NCBI GenBank assembly: GCA_963697675.1
Contig: CAVOOW010000006.1
Coordinates: 558,001 to 622,000, forward strand
Direction of reading: 5' to 3'
Length of the DNA stretch: 64,000 nucleotides
Source of the DNA: CAVOOW01 sp963697675
Lineage (GTDB): Bacteria; Actinomycetota; Actinomycetes; JACCUZ01
The position numbers were made by a program, and so were the translations under genes. This document shows positions 44,210-53,458 of the stretch, one piece after another. Within the stretch, counting starts at the first letter, position 1; each line of letters starts with the position of its first letter. The notes beneath the pieces are model-generated. The model was not told the origin of the DNA, did no database searches, and worked only from the letters and a program-made list of their open reading frames with translations.

Positions 44210-45041
44210 CTACCAACGGCCCGTGCCGTCGCGCGGCAACGACCGCGTTCGGGACACCCTGACCGCACTGCGGGTCGACGCGGAGAGTTGCGGTCTCAAC
44301 GATGCCGCGAGTGTCCGACGCCGCGGCCAGGCCCGCACCCGCCACCAGGCGCTCGCCGGCGTCGGTGCGGCGGTGGTGGCGGTGGTTGCGGTCGTCACCG
44401 GGAGCGCGCTGCTCGGTGGACAGGCGGGCGCGAATCACCCGATCCCCCCGGCGACCCAGTCGCCGGGCCCTCACGCCCTGCAGCTCGCACCGGAACCCCT
44501 GCTCCTCGGCCCCGACGTGGGCGCTGTCGGTCCGTACCAGGACTTCCAGCGCAACCCCGACCCGGTCGACGAGCAGCAGCGGCCGATGCAGTGCATCCCG
44601 AACCCCACCACGTTGGGCGCGGTCGAGGGCAAGGCAGCGCTGTTCTACGTCGACACTGGTGACGCCACGTTCATCGAGCATGTGCTGCGGTTCGGCGATG
44701 CGGCGACCGCGGGCGAAGCGGTGACTGCCCTGTCATCTTCCTTCGCGGCGTGCGACAAGGGCAAAGCCAACGAGGTGAGTGTCGATGACCGTGGCCCGTC
44801 GCGCACTTCCGGCAGCCCCGGCGTCGTCGGCGGCGGCGACGGCGAGACGCTCCACGCGAGCCGCGTCACGACCCCGAAGACCGACGGCGACATCGGCTAC
44901 TACGAGCTCGGCGTCGCGCGCGCCGCGAACGTCGTGGTCGTCCTCGAGTGGACGTCGATGGGCAAGCCGACATCCGACCCAGCGAGCTGGGTCTGGTCCC
45001 CAACCCTGCTCACCAAGGCCACCACCCGCGCCACCACCTAG
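44202..45041 (+). CDS. membrane-anchored protein, putative sigma-factor partner
   Basis: 279 residues from the ATG at 44202, overlapping the sigma factor stop. The cytosolic N-terminus (about 55 residues: VRDTLTALRVDAESCGLNDA, VRRRGQARTRHQAL) is followed by one span, AGVGAAVVAVVAVVTGSALL, and an extracytoplasmic domain with a Cys pair (PMQCIPNP and AACDKGKANE), ADAATAGEAVTAL-like repeats and VVVLEWTSMG. The layout of cytosolic tail, single span and outer domain is that of an anti-sigma factor, but sequence support is weak. It is convergent with sucD across an inverted-repeat element. Confidence 0.72.
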   Translation: MSDYQRPVPSRGNDRVRDTLTALRVDAESCGLNDAASVRRRGQARTRHQALAGVGAAVVAVVAVVTGSALLGGQAGANHPIPPATQSPGPHALQLAPEPLLLGPDVGAVGPYQDFQRNPDPVDEQQRPMQCIPNPTTLGAVEGKAALFYVDTGDATFIEHVLRFGDAATAGEAVTALSSSFAACDKGKANEVSVDDRGPSRTSGSPGVVGGGDGETLHASRVTTPKTDGDIGYYELGVARAANVVVVLEWTSMGKPTSDPASWVWSPTLLTKATTRATT

Positions 45042-45050
45042 TCCCCCACC

Positions 45051-45308
45051 TTCAAAGTCGATCATGCAGTTACCTACACGCTGCTGCATCACGCCAGGTC
45101 ACAGCACGAAAAATGGAAATCGATCATGCAGAAACCAACAGGGCATTCCTCGACGACCTGGGCGGGCGCTGCGAGCCCGAGGTCAGGAATCCCGCAGGGA
45201 TGACGGGCGAACGACCGCGTGTAGCCAACTGCATGATCGACTTGAGTTTTCGAGTCCCTGACCTGCGACGTTGCACCGATTGTCGGTAACTGCATGATCG
45301 ACTTTGAA
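45051..45308. repeat. 258-bp nested inverted-repeat element
   Basis: The outer arms are a perfect 24-bp inverted repeat at 45051-45074 and 45285-45308, containing TCGATCATGCAGTTACC. Inside, a second pair repeats the core: AAATCGATCATGCAG at 45117-45131 and CTGCATGATCGACTT at 45229-45243. Thus four copies of a roughly 15-bp core, two in each orientation, sit between the convergent stops of the 44202 gene and sucD. No coding function is evident inside. A bidirectional terminator, a MITE-like element or a regulator-binding array are all possible. Confidence 0.8.
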
Positions 45309-45329
45309 AGGTGTGTGGGGGGGTGGTGG

Positions 45330-46226
45330 CTAGGGGGTCATGAGGGTGCGCATCAGGCGGGCGGCCTCGGACGGCGTCTTGCCGACCTTGACGCCGACCG
45401 CCTCGAGGGCCTCCTGCTTGGCCGCCGCTGTGCCCGACGAGCCGGACACGATGGCGCCGGCGTGTCCCATCGTCTTGCCCTCGGGAGCGGTGAAGCCGGC
45501 GACGTAGCCGACGACCGGCTTGGTCACGTGGTCCTTGATGTAGGCCGCCGCGCGCTCCTCGGCGTCGCCGCCGATCTCGCCGATCATCACGATCGCGTCG
45601 GTGTCGGGGTCGGCCTCGAAGGCCTCGAGGCAGTCGATGTGGGTCGTGCCGATGACCGGGTCTCCGCCGATGCCCACCGCGGTGGAGAAACCGATGTCGC
45701 GCAGCTCGTACATCATCTGGTAGGTCAGCGTGCCCGACTTGCTGACCAGCCCGATGCGGCCGGCCTTGGTGATGTCGGCCGGGATGATGCCGGCGTTGGA
45801 CTCGCCCGGGCTGATCAGCCCGGGACAGTTCGGCCCGATCAGCCGCGTCGTGCCGCTGTTCGCCGCGTACTGATAGAAGTTCGCCGTGTCGTGCACCGGC
45901 ACGCCCTCGGTGATGACCACCACCAGTGGCACGCCCGCGTCGACAGCCTCGTACACCGCGGACTTCACACCCGGCGGTGGTACGAAGACGACCGACACGT
46001 CAGCCCCGGTCGCGCGCACGGCATCGCCGACCGAGCCGAAGACTGGCAGCTCTGTCGAATTCGGAGTTGCACCGTCGAAGGCGACGGACTCTCCGGCCTT
46101 CTTCGGGTTGACTCCGCCGACCACGTTGGTGCCGGAGGTGAGCATCCGCTGGGTGTGCTTGCGGCCCTCGGATCCGGTCATGCCCTGGACGATGACGACG
46201 CTGTTTTTGGTAAGCCAGATAGCCAT
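45330..46226 (-). CDS. sucD: succinyl-CoA synthetase alpha subunit
   Basis: TCA enzyme subunit, 298 residues. The CoA-binding N-terminal domain has VVIVQGMTGSEGRKHTQRML and GGVNPKKAGESV; the catalytic phosphohistidine is in TMGHAGAIVSGSSGTAAAK, with RLIGPNCPGLISPGE and IGIGGDPVIGTTHIDCLEAF between. The ATG at 46226 has GAGGACGAG immediately upstream. It lies ten bases after sucC. The last residues before the stop are RTLMTP. Confidence 0.96.
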   Translation of the reverse strand: MAIWLTKNSVVIVQGMTGSEGRKHTQRMLTSGTNVVGGVNPKKAGESVAFDGATPNSTELPVFGSVGDAVRATGADVSVVFVPPPGVKSAVYEAVDAGVPLVVVITEGVPVHDTANFYQYAANSGTTRLIGPNCPGLISPGESNAGIIPADITKAGRIGLVSKSGTLTYQMMYELRDIGFSTAVGIGGDPVIGTTHIDCLEAFEADPDTDAIVMIGEIGGDAEERAAAYIKDHVTKPVVGYVAGFTAPEGKTMGHAGAIVSGSSGTAAAKQEALEAVGVKVGKTPSEAARLMRTLMTP

Positions 46227-46236
46227 TTCTCGTCCT

Positions 46237-47428
46237 CTACTTCGCAGCCGCTGCGAGTTCGGCAGCGCGCTGTGCGGCGCCGTCCATGGTGTCGACCTGT
46301 TCGAGCAGAGGCAGGTTCGCGTCCCTGAGGATGCGCCGGGCCTCCTCCGCGTTGTTTCCATCGAGGCGTACGACCAGTGGGTGGCTGATCTCATCGCCGC
46401 GTTCCTCCAAGAGCGCGAACGCCTGCACGATGCCGTCGGCCACGGCGTCACAGGACGTGATGCCGCCGAAGACGTTGACGAACACGGACTTGACCGACGG
46501 GTCGGCCAGGATGATCTCCAGGCCGTTGGCCATCACCTCGGCACTGGCCCCGCCGCCGATGTCGAGGAAGTTCGCGGGTTTGACCCCACCGTGCGCCTCG
46601 CCGGCATAGGCCACCACGTCGAGGGTGCTCATCACTAGTCCGGCGCCGTTGCCGATGATGCCGACCTCGCCGTCGAGCTTGACGTAGTTGAGGCCCTTCG
46701 CCTTTGCCTTGGCCTCGAACGGGTCGGCGCTGGCCTCGTCCTCCAGCGATGCGTGGTCGGGCTGCCGGAATCCGGCGTTCTCGTCGAGGGTGATCTTGCC
46801 GTCGAGGGCGACGATGCGCCCGTCGTCGGTCTTCACCAGCGGGTTGACCTCGACCAGGGTGGCGTCTTCGGAGACGAAGACGTCCCAGAGCTTCAGGATG
46901 GCCGCGGCCACCTGGTCGCGCACATCCGGCGGGAAGTTGCCCTTCTCGGCGATCTCAGTCGCCTTGGCCGCATCGATGCCGGTGAGCGCGTCGACGCCGA
47001 CCCTGGCCAGCGCCTCGGGCTGCTCCACGGCAAGCTGCTCGATCTCCATGCCGCCTTCCCGCGATGCCATCGCCAGGTAGCTGCGGTTCGTGCGGTCGAG
47101 CAGCACCGAGAAGTAGTACTCCTCCTCGATCGCTGCAGCCGGAGCGAGCATCACCCGGTGCACCGTGTGGCCCTTGATGTCCATGCCGAGGATCGCCGCG
47201 GCGACCTGCTCGGCCTCCTCGACCGAGGAGGCGAGCTTGACCCCGCCCGCCTTGCCGCGGCCGCCGGTCTTGACCTGCGCCTTCACGACAACCCGGCCAC
47301 CGCCCTCGGGCAGCAGGCGCATCGGCTGCGGCCCGGGCGGCCTCCGGCGTCTCCGCCACCGCACCACCGAGCACGGGAACACCGTGCTTCTCGAACAGAT
47401 CGCGCGCCTGATATTCGAAGAGATCCAC
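46237..47428 (-). CDS. sucC: succinyl-CoA synthetase beta subunit (frameshifted)
   Basis: ATP-grasp subunit of about 396 residues after repair. It begins MDLFEYQARDLFEKHGVPVL from the GTG at 47428, then AVAETPEAARAAADA. One extra C near 47317 interrupts GCG-CTG-CTG, and LLPEGGGRVVVKAQVKTGGR continues in the next frame. Motifs: VVVKAQVKTGGRGKAGGVKL, EEEYYFSVLLDRTNRSYL, VEVNPLVKTDDGRIVALDGK, GIIGNGAGLVMSTLD and FVNVFGGITSCDAVADGIV. An essential-type gene with full motifs argues that the break is a sequencing insertion. It is first gene of sucCD. Confidence 0.94.
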
Positions 47429-47542
47429 TGTCGTCCTCGTTCTTCACAATCGCACCGATTGGGCTCTGCCTGGCGACGCGAGCGTAACCACAGGCCCGCT
47501 CGGCCGTTGAAGTGGCTGAACCCACCCGGCAGCGGAGGCCCT

Positions 47543-48689
47543 GTGCGACCTGTCCCACGAACGTGCCTTGTCCTGCTCGCCAGGCTCGCGACGGTTGGCG
47601 GTCTGGTCGCCACGACGGCGCCCGCTGACGCTGCGGCGGCGGCCGCGCCGACGGTGACCAAGACGAGCCACGAGATCGACGTCCACGTGGGTCCGACGGG
47701 GGCGCAGACCTGCACCGTCGTCTGCGACCTCTACACGCCGTCGAGCGCGACCAAGGCCACTCCCGCTCCGGCAATCCTGTCCACCAACGGGTTCGGCGGG
47801 TCCAAGGACGACCAGGCCGACCTGGGTCAGGCGTTCGCCGAGCGCGGCTATGTCGTGCTGTCCTACAGCGGCCTGGGCTTCGGCGGGTCCGACTGCCAGA
47901 TCAGCCTCGACGACCCTGACTACGACGGCCGGGCCGCCCAGCAGCTCGTCACGTACCTCGGTGGCGGTTCGGCCGCCAACGACGGCAGCACCATCGACTA
48001 CGTCAAGCGCGACGCCAAGGCCCACGACGGCAAGGCGATGGCGAACGACCCGCGCGTCGGCATGGTCGGCGGTTCGTACGGGGGCCAGGTTGATCTGGCA
48101 GTCCTGGGGGCACAGCGGCGCCACGCCCGCCCCGGGCGAGCTCGACATGCGGCAGCCGGAGCAGAGCTATGAGGGACAGCGGGTCATCTCCTGGTTCGAG
48201 CGCTACCTGAGGGACAAGCCGATCGACACCGGCCCCGAGTTCAGCTACTTCCGCGACTGGGTCTCGTACACCAGCATCGCGACACCGGCCTACGGCACGT
48301 CGGGCACCTATCCCGCGAGCGGCTCCCAGCGGCTCTACCTGTCCGGGGCCGACAGGCTCGTCACGTCGCAGGCGTCAGTGCTGCCGGGCAGCGCGACGTA
48401 CGCGAACGTGGCTGGCGAGGCACCGCTGTCCTACAGCGAGGGCTCCGCGGTGCAGGGCGACGCGGTCCCGAACGACGTGACGGCGCCGTACGACGTGACC
48501 AAGCCGGTCGAGATCGAGCTGCCGGGCGTCGTGCACCGCTTTGCGGCAAGCCACGTCGTGCAGGTCGTCGTGTCGGCGACTGATGCCGCCTACCGCAACA
48601 ACGCCGCGGTCCAGCCGGTGACCGTCCTGACCTCCCCGACCACGCCCGGCACGCTGTTCCTGCCGGTGCTGGGCGACAAGGTCGGCTAG
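47543..48689 (+). pseudogene. CocE/NonD (S15 family) hydrolase with internal deletion
   Basis: Secreted serine hydrolase related to X-Pro dipeptidyl-peptidase/cocaine esterase. The start is GTG at 47543 with GGAGG upstream; signal peptide-like ARLATVGGLVATTAPADAAA. The frame runs through AILSTNGFGGSKDDQADLGQ, VVLSYSGLGFGGSDC and the nucleophile motif GMVGGSYGGQV, then jumps near 48088 directly to IWQSWGHSGATPAPGELDM in another frame. Homologues have roughly 200-250 residues between these points, including the catalytic Asp region, so the middle of the gene is missing and the frame is lost. The 3' part (WFERYLRDKPIDTGPEFSYF) runs to 48689. Deletion in the strain or an assembly collapse cannot be told apart. 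Confidence 0.75.
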
Positions 48690-48749
48690 CCAAGACAGGC
48701 CCGGCCACTCACCCACGGGGGGCTGGGTTCCTTCTGCCGGTTGAGACGC

Positions 48750-49163
48750 TCAGGTGGTTGTGGAGGTGCCCACGTGGTCGCGCACCCAGCCGACGATCTC
48801 ACCGGTCGTCGCGCCCGGCGTGAAGATCTTGGCGACCCCCATTGCCTCGAGCTCGGGCATGTCGGCGCCGGGAATGATGCCCCCGCCGAAAACCGTGATG
48901 TCGGTCGCGTCACGCTCGGCCAGGAGCTCGAGGACCCTCGCGAACAGTGTCATGTGAGCGCCGGACAGCACGGACAGGCCGATGGCGTCGGCGTCTTCCT
49001 GGATCGCGGTCTCGACGATCTGCTCGGGCGTCTGGTGCAAGCCGGTGTAGATGACCTCGACGCCCGCGTCACGCAACGCTCGCGCGACGACCTTGGCGCC
49101 GCGATCGTGCCCGTCGAGGCCGGGCTTTGCGACCACGACACGGATCGGGCCGAGGGCTGCCAT
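48750..49163 (-). CDS. cobalamin-binding subunit of acyl-CoA mutase
   Basis: A 137-residue stand-alone B12-binding domain. The base-off/His-on motif LDGHDRGAK (DxHxxG) is near residues 18-26, followed by IGLSVLSGAHMTLFARVLEL and the FGGGIIPGADMPEL loop. It is the right size to be the small subunit of a two-part mutase like IcmB or the B12 half of methylmalonyl-CoA mutase; the large subunit at 18589 lacks this domain and is the obvious partner. ATG 49163 or GTG 49166 can serve as start. Confidence 0.9.
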   Translation of the reverse strand: MAALGPIRVVVAKPGLDGHDRGAKVVARALRDAGVEVIYTGLHQTPEQIVETAIQEDADAIGLSVLSGAHMTLFARVLELLAERDATDITVFGGGIIPGADMPELEAMGVAKIFTPGATTGEIVGWVRDHVGTSTTT

Positions 49164-49324
49164 CACGGTGCGCAGCGTAACCGAACGGACAAGCCTGGGG
49201 TTTTGCGCCCCGCTTCGGGGTATGGGCGGGCTACGGTTTCCCCGGGGGTCGGTCGATGTCTCCCGTACACCCCTTTTCGGTGACCGCTGATGTCAACTGC
49301 GTCTGACGAAAGGCCGGAACACAC

Positions 49325-50302
49325 GTGCGCGAGAGGCTCGACAGGGCCGGCCAGGGCGCCCGCCGTGGCGCGCGCAGCCTGCTCTCGCCCACCGGTCTCC
49401 GGGGCGCTGCGGTCGAGGTTGCCTGGGTGGCTGCGCATGCTGCGCTCTATCCCCTCGGTGCGCTGACCGAGCGCGCCCGGCCGGAGCGGTCCCACGACCT
49501 CAGCTCGCTCTCGCCCGTGCAGCGCGGACTGCTGATCGGCGACATCGAGGCGGCCGGCACGCCGATCCTGATGGTCCACGGCATGGTGGACAACAGGTCG
49601 ATCTTCACCGTGCTGCGCCGCAGCCTGCATCGTCGCGGGTTCCACCGGGTGCTGTCCCTCAACTACAGCGTGCGCACCGGCGACGTCCGCGAGGCCGCAG
49701 AGCGACTGTCAGCCCACGTCGAGGGCATCTGCGCGGACACCGGCTTCGAACGCATCCACGTCATCGGGCACAGCATGGGCGGGCTGATCGCGCGCTACTA
49801 CGTGCAGTGCCTCGGTGGTGACGAGCGGGTCCACACCCTCGTCACCCTCGGCAGCCCGCACGGTGGCACCGCCACGGCCTACCTCGTGCCACACCGTCTC
49901 GGCCGGCAGCTGCGTCCCGGCAGCGACGTCGTCAACGAGCTGGCCGCTCCCGCACCCGGCTGCCGGACACGTTTCCTGGCCCTGTGGAGCGACCTCGACC
50001 AGATGATCGTGCCCAAGACCAACGCGCGCATCGACCACACCGACCTGACCGCGCACAACGTCCACGTGCGGGGCGTCGGGCACATGTCGCTGCCGATCCA
50101 CCGACGTGCCGTGCACGTCATCAGCATGACCTTGGCCCAGCTCGACGCGGACGGGGCGACCCTGACGCCCGGTGTCACGTCGATCGCCGAGCGCCCGGGC
50201 CGGCGAAGCGCGATCGTTGCCGCGAGTGCCGGACACCCGGCCCGATCCGCGTGGCATCCGTGGGCAAACAGGGGTAAAAGCACGAGGAAAGCTCTACTCT
50301 GA
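49325..50302 (+). CDS. alpha/beta hydrolase, lipase/esterase
   Basis: A 325-residue alpha/beta-fold hydrolase of the class 2 lipase/GPI-inositol deacylase-like group. Oxyanion segment ILMVHGMVDNRSIF, nucleophile elbow HVIGHSMGGLIARYYVQ, conserved LVTLGSPHGGTATAY, acidic triad candidate in LWSDLDQMIVPK, and the His in VGHMSLPIH. No strong cleavable signal peptide, though residues 25-50 are moderately hydrophobic. The GTG at 49325 is taken; the TGA region at 50302 ends KSTRKALL. The substrate is probably a lipid ester. Confidence 0.85.
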   Translation: MRERLDRAGQGARRGARSLLSPTGLRGAAVEVAWVAAHAALYPLGALTERARPERSHDLSSLSPVQRGLLIGDIEAAGTPILMVHGMVDNRSIFTVLRRSLHRRGFHRVLSLNYSVRTGDVREAAERLSAHVEGICADTGFERIHVIGHSMGGLIARYYVQCLGGDERVHTLVTLGSPHGGTATAYLVPHRLGRQLRPGSDVVNELAAPAPGCRTRFLALWSDLDQMIVPKTNARIDHTDLTAHNVHVRGVGHMSLPIHRRAVHVISMTLAQLDADGATLTPGVTSIAERPGRRSAIVAASAGHPARSAWHPWANRGKSTRKALL

Positions 50303-50359
50303 GTAGTTGAACAAGGTTTGGGTACCCTGCCCATTGGTCACTCACGTGACAAATTCGTT

Positions 50360-51130
50360 ATGGTCGCGCGGTCCACCTGCCCCCGACGACGAGGCTTTCG
50401 TCCCGTGCCACCTCGCCGCCCCACCCATGGTCGACACCGTCGACCCAAAAGCAACCTTGCACCGGCTTATTTCACCGTCGCGACAGTTGCTGCGTTCGCC
50501 GTCAGCGGCATGAATGTGCCCAACGCGATCGGGGCCGCCACAGAGGGCAGGACGGCCACCAGTCACCATCACGGCAACCAGGCATCCTCGGTGAGGGCAG
50601 CGGCCGCACTGCGCACGCGCATCGCGGCGGAGAACACCGCACGCGTGAGCCGGCTGCGCACCAACCGGGACGAGGCGCTGCAGGCCGCTGAGCAGGCCGC
50701 CGCCCGCGCCCGTCTTGCCGCCGAGCAGGCCCGCCCCAAGTGGGTCCTCCCGGTCCAGGGCTATCACCTGACCGCCGGCTTCGGCGAGTACGGCCTGTGG
50801 AGCCACGCGCACACCGGTCAGGACTTCGCGTGCCCGGTCGGCACGCCGGTGCACGCGCTGGGCGACGGAGTCGTCATCTTCGCGTCCTACGACGGCGCCT
50901 ACGGCAACAAGATCGCCATCCAGCACGCCGGTGGTCTGGTCACGTGGTACGCCCACCTGTCGGCCTTCGACGTCAAGATCGGCGACAAGGTGAAGGCGGG
51001 TCAGCTGATCGGCCGCGTCGGGAGCACCGGCAACACGACCGGTCCGCACCTGCACCTCGAGATCCGGCCGCACGAGGATGACCCGATCGACCCGATGCCG
51101 TGGCTGCGGGCGCACGGCCTCCATCCCTGA
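50360..51130 (+). CDS. M23-family peptidoglycan endopeptidase
   Basis: 256 residues. N-terminal membrane/signal segment YFTVATVAAFAVSGMNVPNA after an Arg/Pro-rich start, an Ala/Glu-rich coiled-coil (AAENTARVSRLRTNRDEALQ and ARLAAEQARPK), then a LytM domain. Catalytic motifs are complete: HTGQDFACPVGTPV (HxxxD), TWYAHLSAF, and GPHLHLEIRPHE (HxH). Acts on cross-bridges outside the membrane. The ATG at 50360 was preferred over an upstream one at 50318 because it leads directly to the export segment. Neighbouring pcrA is convergent, one base away, as in the Rv0949-Rv0950c pair. Confidence 0.9.
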   Translation: MVARSTCPRRRGFRPVPPRRPTHGRHRRPKSNLAPAYFTVATVAAFAVSGMNVPNAIGAATEGRTATSHHHGNQASSVRAAAALRTRIAAENTARVSRLRTNRDEALQAAEQAAARARLAAEQARPKWVLPVQGYHLTAGFGEYGLWSHAHTGQDFACPVGTPVHALGDGVVIFASYDGAYGNKIAIQHAGGLVTWYAHLSAFDVKIGDKVKAGQLIGRVGSTGNTTGPHLHLEIRPHEDDPIDPMPWLRAHGLHP

Positions 51131-51131
51131 G

Positions 51132-53411
51132 TCAGAGCTTTTCCACGGGGGCGTAGCGCAGCAACAGCCGCTTGAGCCCGCCGTCGCGGAAGTCGATCGA
51201 CGCGATCGCGCGCTCGCCCACTCCCTCGACGGACACAACGGTGCCCAGGCCGAACGTGTCGTGAGTGACGCGGTCACCCGGATCGAGGTTGATGACGACC
51301 CGGTTGCCCGGCGACGAGGCTGACGGCCTCGCCGCCAGGGCGGCGATCGCCGGCCGGGACGACACCGACGACTCGAGCCGCCGCCAGTCGACCAGCTTGT
51401 CGGGGATCTCCTCGAGGAACCGGGAGGCGGGGTTCGCCTGCGGTGCGCCCCACGCGCTGCGCACCGTGGAGCGGCTCAGGTAGAGCCGCTGCCTCGCCCG
51501 GGTGATGCCGACGTAGGCCAGGCGCCGCTCTTCCTCGAGCTCACTCGGGTCAGCGAGCGAGCGCATGTGCGGGAAGACGCCGTCCTCGAGGCCGGTGAGG
51601 AACACGACAGGGAACTCCAGCCCCTTGGCCGTGTGCAGCGTCATCAGGGTCACGACGCCCTGTGCCGGCTGGCCGTCGACCAGCTCCTCGTCAGGGATCT
51701 CGTCGGCGTCGGCGACCAGCGCCACCGTCTCCATGAAGTCGACCAGCGTGCCGTCGGGGTTGGCCTCCTCGAACTCGCGGGCGACAGCCACGAGCTCCTG
51801 GAGGTTCTCCAGCCGGGTCTGGTCCTGCGGATCGGAGGACCCCGAGAGCTCGGCGGCGTAGCCGGTGCGCTCGAGGACCGCCTCGAGGATCGTCGCGGGC
51901 GGTGTGCCCGCCTCGACCAGCGTGGCGAGGTCGTCGAGCATGGTGCGGAACGACTGAACCGCCGCCAGCGAGCGAGCGGCCATGCCGTAGGCGTCCTCGC
52001 AGCGGTGCAGCGCCTCGTTGAAGGTCAGCGCCTCGCGCTGCGCGAGAGCCTCGATGCAGGCCTCAGACCGATCGCCGATGCCCCGCTTGGGGACGTTGAG
52101 GATGCGGCGCAGGGACACCGTGTCGGCGGGGTTGGAGAGCACCCGCAGGTAGGCGACCGCGTCGCGCACCTCGCGCCGCTCGTAGAAGCGGACTCCCCCG
52201 ACCACCTTGTAGGGCAGTCCGACCCGGATGAACACCTCTTCGAACACTCGTGACTGCGCGTTGGTCCGGTAGAAGACGGCGACCTGCGACGGCAGGACGC
52301 CGTCCTCGTCGGTGAGCCGGTCGACCTCCCCCGCGACGAAGGACGCCTCGTCGTGCTCGTTGTCGGCGACGTATCCGACGATCGGCACACCCTCGCCCGA
52401 GTCGGACCAGAGGTTCTTGGGCTTGCGGCCCGAGTTGCGCGAGATGACCGCGTTGGCGGCCGACAGGATGGTCTGGGTCGAGCGGTAGTTCTGCTCGAGC
52501 AGGATCGTGGTCGTGTCGGGATAGTCCTTCTCGAAGTCGAGGATGTTGCGGATCGTCGCGCCGCGGAACGCATAGATCGACTGGTCGGCGTCACCGACGA
52601 CGCACAGCTCGGCCGGCGGCATGCCGAGGGCGGGGTCGCCGCCCGAGACGAGCTCGCGGACCAGCACGTACTGCGCGTGGTTGGTGTCCTGGTATTCGTC
52701 GACCAGCACGTGTCGGAACCGGCGCCGGTAGTGCTCCGCCACGTCGGGGAAGGCCTGCAGCAAGATCACCGTCGTCATGATCAGGTCGTCGAAGTCGAAG
52801 GCGTTGGCCTCGTGCAGTCGCCTCTGGTAGAGCGCGTAGGCCTCGGCCAGCGTCTTCTCGATGTGGGTCTCGGCGCGGGCGGCGAAGGTCTCGTGGTCGA
52901 CGAGGTCGTTCTTGAGGTTGCTGACCTGCGCCGAGAACGAACGCGGCGGATAGCGCTTCGGGTCGAGGTCGAGGTCGCGGCAGACCAGGGTCATCAGCCG
53001 CTGGCTGTCAGCCTGGTCATAGATCGAGAACGTCGACTTCATGCCGAGGTGCGCCGCTTCGCGACGCAGGATGCGTACGCAGGCAGAGTGGAAGGTGCTG
53101 ACCCACATCACCTTGGCCCGGCCGCCGACCAGCGCCGCGACCCGCTCCTTCATCTCGCCGGCGGCCTTGTTCGTGAAGGTGATCGCGAGGATCGCACCGG
53201 GGTGCACCTTGCGCTCGCCGAGCAGGTAGGCGATGCGGTGGGCGAGGACACGGGTCTTGCCCGAGCCCGCCCCGGCCACGATGAGCAGCGGCGATCCCTC
53301 GTGCGCGACTGCCGCCCGCTGCTGGGGATTGAGCCCTTCGAGCAGGGCCGCCGCGTCGAAACGGCGCGCGGGAGGGCTGACCGGCAGCGAGTCGTCGAAG
53401 AGAGTGGTCAT
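51132..53411 (-). CDS. pcrA: UvrD/PcrA-type ATP-dependent 3'-5' DNA helicase
   Basis: 759-residue superfamily 1A helicase for repair and replication. Motif Q LNPQQRAAVAH, Walker A VAGAGSGKTRVL, motif Ia TFTNKAAGEMKER, motif II VDEYQDTNHAQY, motif III VGDADQSIYAFRGA, motif IV LEQNYRSTQTIL, motif V LMTLHTAKGLEFPVVFLTGL (split as read) and motif VI YVGITRARQRLYL. The C-terminal Tudor-like tail GDRVTHDTFGLGTVVSVEG is typical for PcrA/UvrD1. The ATG at 53411 starts MTTLFDDSLPVSPP. It sits between the M23 gene and a secreted protein. Confidence 0.96.
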   Translation of the reverse strand: MTTLFDDSLPVSPPARRFDAAALLEGLNPQQRAAVAHEGSPLLIVAGAGSGKTRVLAHRIAYLLGERKVHPGAILAITFTNKAAGEMKERVAALVGGRAKVMWVSTFHSACVRILRREAAHLGMKSTFSIYDQADSQRLMTLVCRDLDLDPKRYPPRSFSAQVSNLKNDLVDHETFAARAETHIEKTLAEAYALYQRRLHEANAFDFDDLIMTTVILLQAFPDVAEHYRRRFRHVLVDEYQDTNHAQYVLVRELVSGGDPALGMPPAELCVVGDADQSIYAFRGATIRNILDFEKDYPDTTTILLEQNYRSTQTILSAANAVISRNSGRKPKNLWSDSGEGVPIVGYVADNEHDEASFVAGEVDRLTDEDGVLPSQVAVFYRTNAQSRVFEEVFIRVGLPYKVVGGVRFYERREVRDAVAYLRVLSNPADTVSLRRILNVPKRGIGDRSEACIEALAQREALTFNEALHRCEDAYGMAARSLAAVQSFRTMLDDLATLVEAGTPPATILEAVLERTGYAAELSGSSDPQDQTRLENLQELVAVAREFEEANPDGTLVDFMETVALVADADEIPDEELVDGQPAQGVVTLMTLHTAKGLEFPVVFLTGLEDGVFPHMRSLADPSELEEERRLAYVGITRARQRLYLSRSTVRSAWGAPQANPASRFLEEIPDKLVDWRRLESSVSSRPAIAALAARPSASSPGNRVVINLDPGDRVTHDTFGLGTVVSVEGVGERAIASIDFRDGGLKRLLLRYAPVEKL

Positions 53412-53458
53412 CCTGGCGGTCGAGTCTATGCGGGGCCGCCGACAACGCCTCGCCGTTG

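Noticed and set aside
45089..45295. 68-codon minus-strand frame inside the nested repeat
   Set aside because: The frame is created by the inverted copies themselves (CMID/HMID-like strings) and has no independent support.
50303..50359. c-di-AMP (ydaO-type) riboswitch before the M23 peptidase gene
   Set aside because: Cell-wall peptidase genes in actinobacteria often have one, but the leader is short and the conserved core was not seen.
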